Shown here: one piece after another, positions 7,190 through 15,376 of the stretch
Numbering within the stretch: position 1 is the first letter of the stretch
How the letters are laid out: every line of letters starts with the position of its first letter
Origin: Rhodocyclaceae bacterium UBA1310
GTDB taxonomy: Bacteria > Pseudomonadota > Gammaproteobacteria > Burkholderiales > Rhodocyclaceae
Length of the DNA: 33,854 bases
Assembly (NCBI GenBank): GCA_002307175.1
Contig: DBTS01000097.1
Location: forward strand, 1-33,854
Direction: 5' to 3'
Position numbers and translations under genes: made by a program
Notes under the pieces: model-generated
Told to the model about the DNA's origin: nothing
What the model saw: the letters and a program-made list of their open reading frames with translations, nothing else
Databases searched by the model: none

Positions 7190-9237
7190 ACTTACCGAAG
7201 ATCCCGCGCTTCAGTGCCGAGGAACTGATTTTCTCGGCAAAGTGTTTTGCTGCCAGCATGCTTGCCTTCTATCTCGCAAGCTGGGCTGGGCAGCCACGCC
7301 CGTTCTGGGCGCTGATGACCACCTATGTGGTGGCTGCGCCGCTGGCCGGTATGGTGCGCTCCAAGGCAGTTTACCGTCTTGCCGGAACACTGCTGGGCAG
7401 CATGGCGGCAGTCCTGCTCGTGCCGACGTTCGCGAACTCGCCGGAACTTCTGAGCCTCACCATGTCACTCTGGCTGGCCGGCTGCCTGTACCTCTCGCTG
7501 CAGGACCGCACGCCACGCGCCTACATCTTCATGCTTGCGGGATATACCGCGGCATTGATCGGCTTCCCAGCCGTCAGCACGCCCGAGACAATGTTTGATA
7601 CGGCAGCTGCGCGCGTGGAGGAAATCGGCCTGGGCATCCTCTCTGCCACGATCGTACACAGTCTGGTCATGCCTGCTGATCTCACGCACAGCGTGCTCGG
7701 CCTGCTCAACCGCAGCCTTGGCGACATGCGCCGATGGGCTGGCGATATCCTGCAACGGCAACCGTCTCCGCAGACTGCGGAAGCCGACCGCGCCCGCGTG
7801 GCGGCAGACATCACCCAGTTGCGCCTGCTGGGCACCCACATTCCGTATGACACCGGGCACCTGAGCTGGACAGCCGACAGTATCGCCGGCATGCAGGATG
7901 CCATCGCCGCTCTGACACCTGCGCTCTCGGCTGCGGAAGACCGTCTGCAGGCGCTTGAAGAGGCAGATGGAATGCTGGCGCCAGACATCGAGGCGCTGCT
8001 GGTGCGCATCGAAACCTGGCTGGCCCGGCAGGAGGAAGCCCAATGCGGCACCGAATTACCCGCCCTGCGCGACGCCATCCAGGCCATCACGCAGGCCGAC
8101 GTGCCGCCCTGGAACCAGGTGCTGCGCATCGGGCTGGCCACGCGCCTCGATGAACTTGTCACGCGCTGGCAGGTGTGCCTGCGGCTGCGTGGCGATATCG
8201 ACCACGGCCTGCTCGGTGCTCCACCCCGCCCTCACCCCGCGCAAACCCAGGGGCAGCTGCTGCATCTGGATCAGGGCATGGCGCTGCTCTCGGCATCTGC
8301 CGCATTGGTCGCCACCCTGTTGTGCTGTGCCTTCTGGATTCTCACCGGCTGGTCATCAGGCGCCATGGCAGCCATGATGGCAGCGATCTTTTCGAGCTTC
8401 TTCGCCACGATGGATGATCCCGTCCCGGCGATCCATGGGTTTCTCAAGTGGACGCTGTGGTCGATCCCGATTTCCGCAGTATATGTGCTCGTACTGCTGC
8501 CACTGGTGCAGGATTTCGCCACACTGGCACTGATCTGTGCTCCCACCCTGCTGTTCCTCGGTGCGTTGGCGGGGCGCCCTGCCAGCTTCACGAAAGCCAT
8601 GCCGGTGATCATGGGCGTCTGTGGCACACTGGCCATGCACGACACCTCACAGGCCGATCTGGTGAGTTTCCTCAACTCCATGCTCGGGCAGGTGCTTGGC
8701 ATCGTCGTGGCCGCCCGCACCGCGCGCCTGATGCGCTCCGTAGGCTCGGCCTGGAGCGCACGGCGCATCCAGCGTGCCACCTGGGATGATCTGCGGGAAC
8801 TGGCGGAACTCCCCAGCCTGCCCGATAACGGCGAGGCCTACCTGCTACGCATGCTCGACCGTATTGCCCTGCTCGCCCCCCGCGTGGCGCTTGCCGGCGG
8901 CACGGTTCCGGGAGTTCCGGCCCAGGATGCTTTGCGCGATCTGCGCCTGGGCGCAGACATCGTCACCCTGCAAAAGCACCGCCAGCATCTGCCCAAAGAA
9001 GCCCTGCAAACCATGCTGCAGGCGCTGGCAGAGTGGTACCGCCAACGCATCGGAAACCACTCTGCGACGCCGCCACAAGGCCTGCGAACAGCCATCGACG
9101 CCCTGCTCGGCCATACCCTGCAGCGGCCCGCTGCGGGCAGCCATCCGGCGATTGCCGCACTGGTTGGACTGCGTCGCAATATTTACCCCAAAGACATACC
9201 CGAATTCAATCCCCTAAAGGAAGGAGTCGCCGCATGA
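7186..9237 (+). CDS. FUSC family inner-membrane efflux protein (AaeB/MdtO-like)
   Basis: This 683-residue protein is the energy-coupled inner-membrane part of a tripartite exporter for aromatic carboxylic acids or fusaric acid. It starts with GTG 7186, overlapping the regulator stop, with AGGAG (7171-7175) upstream. Two hydrophobic blocks are visible, at about residues 20-165 and 365-510, each with several membrane helices separated by a soluble helical region (about 170-350), and a cytosolic tail follows. That duplicated layout is typical of FUSC proteins, and length matches AaeB-like members. ATGA overlap links it to the next gene. The substrate cannot be read from sequence. Confidence 0.87.
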   Translation: MNLPKIPRFSAEELIFSAKCFAASMLAFYLASWAGQPRPFWALMTTYVVAAPLAGMVRSKAVYRLAGTLLGSMAAVLLVPTFANSPELLSLTMSLWLAGCLYLSLQDRTPRAYIFMLAGYTAALIGFPAVSTPETMFDTAAARVEEIGLGILSATIVHSLVMPADLTHSVLGLLNRSLGDMRRWAGDILQRQPSPQTAEADRARVAADITQLRLLGTHIPYDTGHLSWTADSIAGMQDAIAALTPALSAAEDRLQALEEADGMLAPDIEALLVRIETWLARQEEAQCGTELPALRDAIQAITQADVPPWNQVLRIGLATRLDELVTRWQVCLRLRGDIDHGLLGAPPRPHPAQTQGQLLHLDQGMALLSASAALVATLLCCAFWILTGWSSGAMAAMMAAIFSSFFATMDDPVPAIHGFLKWTLWSIPISAVYVLVLLPLVQDFATLALICAPTLLFLGALAGRPASFTKAMPVIMGVCGTLAMHDTSQADLVSFLNSMLGQVLGIVVAARTARLMRSVGSAWSARRIQRATWDDLRELAELPSLPDNGEAYLLRMLDRIALLAPRVALAGGTVPGVPAQDALRDLRLGADIVTLQKHRQHLPKEALQTMLQALAEWYRQRIGNHSATPPQGLRTAIDALLGHTLQRPAAGSHPAIAALVGLRRNIYPKDIPEFNPLKEGVAA

Positions 9238-9461
9238 TTGGCGCCACCGATCTGTTTGGCATGTACCTGCCGTGGCTGATGCCACTCGCCGCACTGACGC
9301 TGCTGCTGATGTGGCTTGTGCGGCGCGTTCTCGCCGCCTTTGGCGCCTATCGCTGGATCTGGCATCCAGCCCTGTTTGACATGGCCCTGTACGTGCTGAT
9401 GCTCTATGGCCTCAGCTGCGCCACGGCCCTATTACCTCACGCCCCAGTGAATGCAATATGA
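9234..9461 (+). CDS. DUF1656 small membrane protein (AaeX-like)
   Basis: This is a 75-residue protein with two hydrophobic helices (about residues 8-28 and 47-66) and a conserved-looking middle, WIWHPALFDMALYV. DUF1656 proteins such as AaeX are routinely encoded between FUSC and HlyD-type genes, and their precise role in the pump is not established. ATG 9234 has AGGAG upstream and overlaps the FUSC stop codon (ATGA); its own TGA overlaps the next ATG. A longer open frame extends left to 9033, but it only shadows the FUSC gene. Confidence 0.88.
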   Translation: MIGATDLFGMYLPWLMPLAALTLLLMWLVRRVLAAFGAYRWIWHPALFDMALYVLMLYGLSCATALLPHAPVNAI

Positions 9462-10375
9462 AAACCAATAAAATCATCAACCCCCAACGTCTGATCTCCA
9501 TCGCCATCACGCTCATCATCGTGGCGGCAGCCATCTGGGCCGGCCTGCGCCTGTGGGATCGTTACGAACTGGCCCCCTGGACGCGGGATGGCCGCGTACG
9601 CGCCAACATCGTGCAGATCGCCCCGGACGTTTCCGGGCTGGTCACGGCGGTACCGATTCGCGACAACGAGCCGGTGGCTGCGGGCACCCTGCTCTTCGAG
9701 GTGGACCGCGCACGTTATGAACTGGCCCTGCGTCAGGCCCAAACCCAGCTTGCCACCCAGCACATCGCCCTGATCCAGGCCCAGCGTGAAAACGTACGCA
9801 ACGCAGGATTGGGCAATCTGGTATCGCAGGAAGCCCGCGAACAGACCCAGACCCGCATGGAACAGGCCCAGACGGCAGTCGCCCAGGCCATGGTGAGTGT
9901 CGACACGGCCAAGCTGAATCTGGCGCGTGCGCAGGTGCACACGCCGACGGCAGGCGTCATCACCAACCTCGATCTGCGTCTGGGCAGCTATGCCACCGCC
10001 GGGCATCCCGTGCTTGCCCTGGTGGATACGCAATCACTTTACGTGGAAGGCTATTTCGAGGAAACCAAGCTCGCCCGCATCCACATCGGTGACCCCGTGC
10101 GCATTGCGCCGATGGGCACCGGCAAGACTTTCAGCGGCACGGTGGAAAGCCTCACCGCCGCAATCGCCGACCACGACCGCGTCGCCAGCCCCAACCTGCT
10201 GCCCTCGATCAACCCGAACTTCAACTGGGTGCGTCTGCCGCAGCGCGTGCCGGTGCGCGTCAGGCTCAATCCGCTACCCGCCGGTGAAACTCTCGTTGCA
10301 GGCCAGACCGTGACCGTGGAGGTTCTCGCCGCCCCGCGCACCGCTGCAGCCCAGCCTGCGCACAAGGGGGTGTGA
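9458..10375 (+). CDS. HlyD-family membrane fusion protein (AaeA/EmrA-like)
   Basis: This 305-residue periplasmic adaptor joins the FUSC protein to the outer-membrane channel. One N-terminal membrane anchor is visible (about residues 11-32), followed by a biotinyl/lipoyl-like barrel (VRANIVQIAPDVSGLVTAV), a helical hairpin rich in Gln and Ala (about 85-150), and a second half-lipoyl segment (ARAQVHTPTAGVITNLDLRLG). A beta-barrel region with YFEETKLARIHIGDPV follows. This order is typical of AaeA/EmrA-type fusion proteins with a single hairpin. Its start overlaps the DUF1656 stop, and its TGA overlaps the next ATG by one base. Confidence 0.9.
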   Translation: MKTNKIINPQRLISIAITLIIVAAAIWAGLRLWDRYELAPWTRDGRVRANIVQIAPDVSGLVTAVPIRDNEPVAAGTLLFEVDRARYELALRQAQTQLATQHIALIQAQRENVRNAGLGNLVSQEAREQTQTRMEQAQTAVAQAMVSVDTAKLNLARAQVHTPTAGVITNLDLRLGSYATAGHPVLALVDTQSLYVEGYFEETKLARIHIGDPVRIAPMGTGKTFSGTVESLTAAIADHDRVASPNLLPSINPNFNWVRLPQRVPVRVRLNPLPAGETLVAGQTVTVEVLAAPRTAAAQPAHKGV

Positions 10376-11847
10376 TGAAAACCGTGCTCTCCGCCCTGGC
10401 GGCTGCCACCCTCTCTGCCTGCGCCAGCTTCACGCAGGGGCCTGACTATCACCTGCCGCCACAAGCTGTCGCAAACCAGCAAGGGGCGGCCGCGCCATTT
10501 GCTGGTGCGGCAGCAGCCCCCTATTCGACGGCGCCACTGCCTGCGCACTGGTGGCAACTGTATCAGGATGCCCGCCTGAATGCCCTCATCAACGAGGCGC
10601 TGGTACACAACACCGATCTGCGCGCCGCTGCAGCCAATCTGGAACGCGTGCAGGCCATCGAGGCCGAAGTGGCAGGCGGGCGCAAACCCTCTATCGCTTT
10701 CAACGCCAATCCTTACTACGGGCACCCATCCGGCGTTTCGCTGCTGCAGAGCAACTACGTACCACCGGACAAATACCGCTACAGTGCCAGCCTCGGCATT
10801 TCGTATGACCTGGACATTTTCGGCAAGCTCAAGCGTGGCATCGAAGCCACGACCGATGACAGTGAAGCCGCCGAGGCAGCGCTGGATCTTGCCCGCGTCA
10901 ACGTGGCTGCCGGCACCGCGCGCGCTTACGCTGAAGTCTGCTCCACCGGCCTGCGCCTCGACAGCGCCAACAAGTCCGTCAGTCTGCAACAGGAAGCCGT
11001 GGAACTCTCTGAACGCCTGCAACAGGCGGGGCGCGTCAGCACTATCGATGCCGCCCGCGCACGCAGCCAGCTCGATGCCCTCAAAGCTGCACTGCCCAGC
11101 CTGCTGGCCGAGCGCCAGGGCGCCCTGTACCGGCTGGCAACACTCACGGGGCGCCTGCCCCAGGACTTCCCCCGTGAAGTCGCAGACTGCAATACACCCC
11201 CCCAGCTTACCCAGACCATTCCCGTAGGGGATGGTGCGGCACTGCTGCGCCGCCGCCCTGATATCCGCGAAGCAGAGCGAACGCTTGCTGCCGCCACCGC
11301 ACGTATCGGCTACAACATGGCCGACCGTTATCCGAAAATCAGCCTCGGGCTGAGCGGCAGCTCGGGCAGCACGGCAGTGGATTTCGGCCGATCCGACTCC
11401 CTTGGCTGGAATCTCGGCCCGCTGATCTCCTGGACCCTCCCCAACACAGGAGCGGTGGATGCGCGCATCGAGCAGGCCCGCGCCGGTACCCGGACAGCAT
11501 TGGCGAAATTCGATGGGGCGGTGCTCACCGCACTGCGCGAGACCGAAACAGCTCTCAGCACCTACGCGCAGGAACTTGACCGGCGCACGGCCCTACGTGC
11601 CTCGCGCGATGCCGCTGCCGAAGTCTCGCAACAATCGCGCCGCCTCTACCAGAGCGGCAAGGTGGATTACCTGCAGGCGCTTGATGCGGATCGTGCTCTC
11701 GCCAGTGCGGAAGCCGCGCTTGCGGCGAGCGAAGCATTATTGGCCGACGATCAGGTACAGCTGTTCCTGGCGCTGGGCGGTGGTTGGGAGCAATCCGGCG
11801 AGCCTTCACCCACAGCGCAGGAAACGTCGCCAAAACCCGCCTCATGA
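10375..11847 (+). CDS. NodT-family outer-membrane efflux lipoprotein
   Basis: This 490-residue outer-membrane factor supplies the exit duct of the pump. ATG 10375 overlaps the previous stop (TGATG); a GTG directly before it at 10372 is the alternative. The signal peptide ends in LSAC with the lipidated Cys16. Two repeated coiled-coil/beta halves follow, typical of TolC/OprM-type proteins, with the NodT signature elements HWWQLYQDARLNALINEAL, LRRRPDIREAERTLAAA and YQSGKVDYLQALDADRAL. It completes a MarR-FUSC-DUF1656-HlyD-OMF set, so all parts of a trans-envelope pump are encoded together. A weak hairpin follows at 11854-11883. Confidence 0.92.
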   Translation: MKTVLSALAAATLSACASFTQGPDYHLPPQAVANQQGAAAPFAGAAAAPYSTAPLPAHWWQLYQDARLNALINEALVHNTDLRAAAANLERVQAIEAEVAGGRKPSIAFNANPYYGHPSGVSLLQSNYVPPDKYRYSASLGISYDLDIFGKLKRGIEATTDDSEAAEAALDLARVNVAAGTARAYAEVCSTGLRLDSANKSVSLQQEAVELSERLQQAGRVSTIDAARARSQLDALKAALPSLLAERQGALYRLATLTGRLPQDFPREVADCNTPPQLTQTIPVGDGAALLRRRPDIREAERTLAAATARIGYNMADRYPKISLGLSGSSGSTAVDFGRSDSLGWNLGPLISWTLPNTGAVDARIEQARAGTRTALAKFDGAVLTALRETETALSTYAQELDRRTALRASRDAAAEVSQQSRRLYQSGKVDYLQALDADRALASAEAALAASEALLADDQVQLFLALGGGWEQSGEPSPTAQETSPKPAS

Positions 11848-11853
11848 AGAACC

Positions 11854-11883
11854 CCGTCTGGAATCATGACATAAACCAGACGG
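11854..11883 (+). terminator. Possible terminator of the efflux operon
   Basis: CCGTCTGG (11854-11861) and CCAGACGG (11876-11883) form a perfect 8-bp stem with a 14-nt loop, starting 7 nt after the efflux operon stop. There is no T-run, so it may be a weak or factor-dependent terminator or only protect the mRNA end. Confidence 0.4.
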
Positions 11884-11930
11884 CCTCATTCACCGCTTCA
11901 ATTAATACCTTACGCATAAAATCCCTCCCA

Positions 11931-11960
11931 AAAGAAAAGCGGGAGATTTCTCCCCCGCTT
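11931..11960 (-). terminator. Rho-independent terminator of the EF-G gene
   Basis: Read on the minus strand, AGCGGG..AGA pairs with TCTCCCGCT, with two extra G residues bulged, followed by TTTCTTTT. It lies about 30 nt past the EF-G stop codon at 11989 and converges with the end of the efflux operon. Confidence 0.7.
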
Positions 11961-11988
11961 CTTCTCTATTACTGCCTCACTTACAACT

Positions 11989-13998
11989 TCAAGCCGCCAG
12001 CGGCAGCGCATTGGCCGGCGCCTCGGCGTAATGCGCGAACTGCATCGAATACTGCGCACGGCCCGAGCTGAGCGCACGCAGGCTACCGATGTAGCCGAAC
12101 ATGTTCTGCAGTGGCACCAGTGCCTCGATCGCCACCGCATTGCCGCGCGGCTCTTGCGCCCGGATGGTGCCACGGCGCCGGTGAAGGTCGCCGATGCAGT
12201 CACCGAGGTAATCCACCGGCGTCACCACTTCTACAGCCATCACTGGCTCCAGCAGCACCGGGCCACCACGTCGCATGGCATCCCGGAAGGCGGTGGCTGC
12301 CGCCAGCTCGAACGCCAGCGCCGAGGAATCGCGCTCGTGGAAACTGCCATCCACCAGCGTCACCTTCACGTCAACGCACGGAAAGCCCGCCAGCACGCCG
12401 GACTTCGCCGCCTTGCGCACCCCGGATTCAACCCCCGGAATGAACTCACGCGGCACCGCGCCACCCACGATGCGGCTCTCGAACTGCAGGCCGGCACCAC
12501 GCTCCAGCGGCTCCACCACGAACTCCACCTCGGCATACTGACCGGGGCCACCGCTTTGCTTTTTGTGCAGATGATGCACCTCGACCGCATGCGCGATGGT
12601 TTCGCGGTACGCCACCTGCGGCTTGCCCGTGGCCACTTCCACGCTATGCGTGCTGCGCAGCTTCTCCAGCGTGACTTCGAGCTGCAATTCGCCCATACCG
12701 GAGAGGATCGTCTGCCCTGAATCCTCATCCTGCCGCACGTGCAGGCTGGGGTCTTCGGCAAGCAGGCTCTGCAGCGCCTTGGCGAGGATCTGCTGGTCCG
12801 CAGCCTTGCGCGGCTCAATCGCCACATCGATAACCGGCTCCGGTACTGTGATCTGCTCGAGCACCACGGGGTGCGCGGGATCGGTCAGCGTGTGGCCGGT
12901 TGTCGTGTGCTTGAGTCCGGCCACGGCAACAATGTCACCCGCTTCGGCAGCATCCAGTTCCTGACGCTTGTCGGCATGCACGCGGTACACGCGCGCAATC
13001 CGCTCACGCTCGCCCGTCGTGGCATTCAGCACCGCCGTGCCGGCAGCAGCGCGGCCGCGATAGATGCGCAGATACGTCAGGCTGCCATGCTCGTCGCGCA
13101 CCACCTTGAACGCCAGCGCGGCAAACGGCCCGGCAAGATCAGAAGGCAGATCGTTCTTCGCCTCCTGAGGTGCCGGCAGATACGCCACCACCGCATCAAG
13201 CAAGGGTTGCACGCCTTTGTTCTTGAACGCCGACCCGAGCAGCACCGGCACGAAGGCACCCGCCAGCGTACCCTTGCGGATACACGCCACGAGAGTTGCC
13301 GCATCCGGCAAACGCCCTTCAAGATAGCCGGCAAGCGCGGCATCATCCTGCTCAACCACCGTCTCGATCAGCCGGCTGCGCCACATCTGGACTTCTGCTG
13401 CGTATGCCACGGGAATCGGCTCTTCGACAAAGCCATTACCAGAATCGCCTTCGGGCCATTCAATCGCAACTTCGCGCACCAGATCAATCACACCACGGAA
13501 GTCCGCCTCGCTACCGATGGGCAACTGCGTCACCAGCGGCTCGATGCCAAGACGTTCCCGCATCATCTCGACGACATGATGGAAGTCCGCACCGGTGCGG
13601 TCGAGCTTGTTGACGAAGGCAATCCTTGGCACGCCGTAGCGGTCTGCCAGGCGCCAGTTAGTCTCTGTCTGCGGCTCAACACCGGCCACACCATCGAACA
13701 CCACGACGGCGCCGTCGAGCACGCGCAGAGAACGGTTGACCTCGATATTGAAGTCAATGTGGCCCGGCGTGTCGATGACATTGATCTGATGGTCGCGCCA
13801 GAACACGCTCGTTGCAGCACTGTTGATGGTGATGCCACGACTCTTTTCCTGCGGGTCGAAGTCCATCACGGTGTTGCCGTCGTGCACCTCGCCGACACGG
13901 TGACTCATGCCCGTGAAGAAAAGGATGCGTTCAGTCAGCGTGGTTTTACCGGCGTCGACGTGGGCAATGATGCCAATGTTGCGAAGTTTGTTTTGCAT
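11989..13998 (-). CDS. fusA: Elongation factor G paralogue
   Basis: This 669-residue translational GTPase has the full EF-G layout: G1 AHVDAGKTT, switch RGITI, G3 DTPGH, G4 NKLD (about residues 10-140), a domain II beta-barrel, domain III, domain IV with KKQSGGPGQYAEVEF, and a C-terminal ferredoxin-like domain. ATG 13998 is chosen because AGGAAAG precedes it and the protein then opens at the conserved NIGIIAHVDAG; the frame is open to 14034. It is somewhat shorter than typical EF-G (about 700) and stands alone, away from any ribosomal-protein (str) operon. It is therefore probably the second, accessory EF-G (fusA2 type) found in many betaproteobacteria. Whether it drives translocation, ribosome recycling or stress translation cannot be told here. 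Confidence 0.88.
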   Translation of the reverse strand: MQNKLRNIGIIAHVDAGKTTLTERILFFTGMSHRVGEVHDGNTVMDFDPQEKSRGITINSAATSVFWRDHQINVIDTPGHIDFNIEVNRSLRVLDGAVVVFDGVAGVEPQTETNWRLADRYGVPRIAFVNKLDRTGADFHHVVEMMRERLGIEPLVTQLPIGSEADFRGVIDLVREVAIEWPEGDSGNGFVEEPIPVAYAAEVQMWRSRLIETVVEQDDAALAGYLEGRLPDAATLVACIRKGTLAGAFVPVLLGSAFKNKGVQPLLDAVVAYLPAPQEAKNDLPSDLAGPFAALAFKVVRDEHGSLTYLRIYRGRAAAGTAVLNATTGERERIARVYRVHADKRQELDAAEAGDIVAVAGLKHTTTGHTLTDPAHPVVLEQITVPEPVIDVAIEPRKAADQQILAKALQSLLAEDPSLHVRQDEDSGQTILSGMGELQLEVTLEKLRSTHSVEVATGKPQVAYRETIAHAVEVHHLHKKQSGGPGQYAEVEFVVEPLERGAGLQFESRIVGGAVPREFIPGVESGVRKAAKSGVLAGFPCVDVKVTLVDGSFHERDSSALAFELAAATAFRDAMRRGGPVLLEPVMAVEVVTPVDYLGDCIGDLHRRRGTIRAQEPRGNAVAIEALVPLQNMFGYIGSLRALSSGRAQYSMQFAHYAEAPANALPLAA

Positions 13999-14014
13999 GA
14001 TGCTTTCCTGCTCT

Positions 14015-14031
14015 GCCTTGCCCTGCAAGGC
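14015..14031 (-). promoter_or_regulatory. Hairpin just upstream of the EF-G ribosome binding site
   Basis: GCCTTGC (14015-14021) and GCAAGGC (14025-14031) are a perfect 7-bp stem with a 3-nt loop, ending a few bases before the AGGAAAG ribosome site in the transcript. It could affect ribosome access to the EF-G mRNA. Confidence 0.4.
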
Positions 14032-14047
14032 CATTCAAAAGATCGGT

Positions 14048-14080
14048 GGCTGACCTTTCGAATGTGCGGAAAGGTCAGCC
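14048..14080 (-). promoter_or_regulatory. Strong 12-bp hairpin in the EF-G leader
   Basis: GGCTGACCTTTC (14048-14059) pairs perfectly with GAAAGGTCAGCC (14069-14080), with a 9-nt loop. On the minus strand it is followed by a short CTTTTG, so it could act as a weak terminator or attenuator about 50 nt before the EF-G start codon. A role in control of EF-G expression is inference. Confidence 0.45.
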
Positions 14081-14254
14081 GGGGGTAGGTTTTGCCTGCG
14101 GAAGATGCACCATGCCATTGGCACACCTGACACCATGGGTCGCGCGCAAGCCACTCGCGCCATGGCGAGTACGAATTGAAGCAATCAGCTTGTCGAAAGT
14201 GCGCATGATCAGAATTCCAGTACAGTCCGCGTTCGCACGAAAGCGGCGCCGCAA

Positions 14255-14345
14255 AAACAGAAACCCCCGGAGAGCACTGCCGTCCGGGGGTTTCTTGCGG
14301 AAGGCAGCGAGCCTTCCAACCTGTTCAGGGTAGAAGGCTAATCGA
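14255..14345 (-). ncRNA. Candidate structured RNA/attenuator ending in a terminator
   Basis: On the minus strand, segment AGCCTTC (about 14340) can pair with GAAGGCT (about 14315). The same stretch can instead pair with GCCTTCC (14305-14299) to make a 7-bp hairpin. This is followed by a perfect 12-bp stem (14271-14260 with 14294-14283) and a TGTTTTTG tail, a textbook intrinsic terminator. CTGCC in the second hairpin can also pair with GGCAG in the terminator loop. Mutually exclusive pairings before a terminator are the hallmark of attenuators and riboswitches, but a free small RNA is equally possible. The next gene downstream is EF-G, 260 nt away. I do not recognise a known RNA family. Confidence 0.45.
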
Positions 14346-14691
14346 TAGCGTAAAAATTCGTCCGGTCACCGAACGCACAGGCGCACACACCCGGCATGCG
14401 GGCGGAAGATGCAGACTGCAGTGAGAGCGGGTGACGAATCATGGCTAGATTTGGTACATTCAATCGGTTTCTACGAATTCCATTAATCTTAGACTCAGGT
14501 GCACAGCAATGCAAGCACGTGCCCCCACCTATTCACACATAATGATCAGGGGATTAGGTGCAAACGCCGACGCGCGCCGCTGCAGCGGAACTCCATAGTG
14601 TCTGGATCATGCAGCATCGTCTCGCTCAGCGTATCCCGCTCAATATGCATCATGCACCAACTCCACTCGTCATATCATCGCCACTGCCCGT
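14346..14691. other. Non-coding stretch between EF-G leader and LysE gene
   Basis: No convincing gene is seen. On the minus strand a 34-codon frame from ATG at about 14443 ends with TAG just before the structured RNA at 14255-14345. It has no clear ribosome binding site and no run of a single amino acid, so calling it a leader peptide would be speculative. The promoter for the structured RNA and/or EF-G should lie here. Confidence 0.4.
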
Positions 14692-14713
14692 AAAAACACT
14701 ATCGTGGCGATAG
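14692..14713 (-). terminator. Terminator overlapping the LysE stop codon
   Basis: On the minus strand CTATCG-CCA-CGATAG followed by TGTTTTTAC forms a hairpin plus T-run. The TAG of the right arm is the stop codon of the LysE-type gene (14701-14699), so the end of the gene is part of its own terminator. Confidence 0.65.
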
Positions 14714-15325
14714 CGCCACCCCCAGCGCAATGGAGAGCAGCAGCACGCCCGTGACACGCTCCACCCCGCGCACATGCCTCACAAAGCGCCGCACCACCTG
14801 CGGCTGCCCGACGGTGGCTGCCACCAGCAGATCCCAGCCGAGCACCGCCAGGAACATCCAGGCGCCGTAGGCGGCCTGCGCCCACAGCGGCGTGCCACGT
14901 GGCATCACCAGCGTGAACAGGCTGGCATAAAACAGCGAATTCTTGGGATTGAGGATGCCGGAAAGAAAGCCACTCACGAATTCATGCCACAGACTGGTAA
15001 CGGGTACCGTAACGCGATCCGCTTCGGGCAAAGCAAGATTGCCGCGATGGCTCAGGAAACGCCAGCCCAGCCATGCCAGATAGGCGCAGCCTGCCCATTT
15101 GAGGATGACGAACCAGGGCCCACTCTCGCGCAGCAGCGTCACCCCACTGAGCGCCAGCAGGATAAAGATCCCGTTGGCCAGCGCAATCCCCACGCACACG
15201 GCCCAGGCACGCCTGAGCCCGTGTGCGAGGCTGCTGCGCAGAATCAGCACGAAATCCGGGCCGGGACTCAGCAGGGCCAGGAAATGCGCGCCCGCCACCA
15301 CCACAAACTGCTGCCACAAAGCCAT
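14699..15325 (-). CDS. LysE/RhtB family amino-acid exporter
   Basis: This 208-residue inner-membrane protein probably exports amino acids or their derivatives. ATG 15325 is preferred over a TTG at 15343 because GGGAGG lies 6 nt upstream and overlaps that earlier codon. The N-terminus carries the family hallmark (FLALLSPGPDFVLILRSSLAHG), and about six hydrophobic helices can be counted, including GFLSGILNPKNSLFYAS in the middle (about residues 115-135), another LysE/RhtB signature. It begins 51 nt after the AraC-type gene on the same strand, so the two probably form an operon with the regulator controlling the exporter. The substrate is unknown. Confidence 0.88.
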   Translation of the reverse strand: MALWQQFVVVAGAHFLALLSPGPDFVLILRSSLAHGLRRAWAVCVGIALANGIFILLALSGVTLLRESGPWFVILKWAGCAYLAWLGWRFLSHRGNLALPEADRVTVPVTSLWHEFVSGFLSGILNPKNSLFYASLFTLVMPRGTPLWAQAAYGAWMFLAVLGWDLLVAATVGQPQVVRRFVRHVRGVERVTGVLLLSIALGVALSPR

Positions 15326-15376
15326 GCCACACCTCCCATTCAAGAATCGGGGAGAGCATGGCGCAGACGAACGACC

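Noticed and set aside
12739..14088. Long open frame on the plus strand opposite the EF-G gene
   Set aside because: It is a mirror of a well-supported gene in GC-rich DNA, with no recognisable protein features and no ribosome binding site.
14346..14443. 34-codon minus-strand frame ending just before the structured RNA, considered as an attenuator leader peptide
   Set aside because: No clear ribosome binding site and no run of regulatory codons; kept only as a remark within the gap entry.
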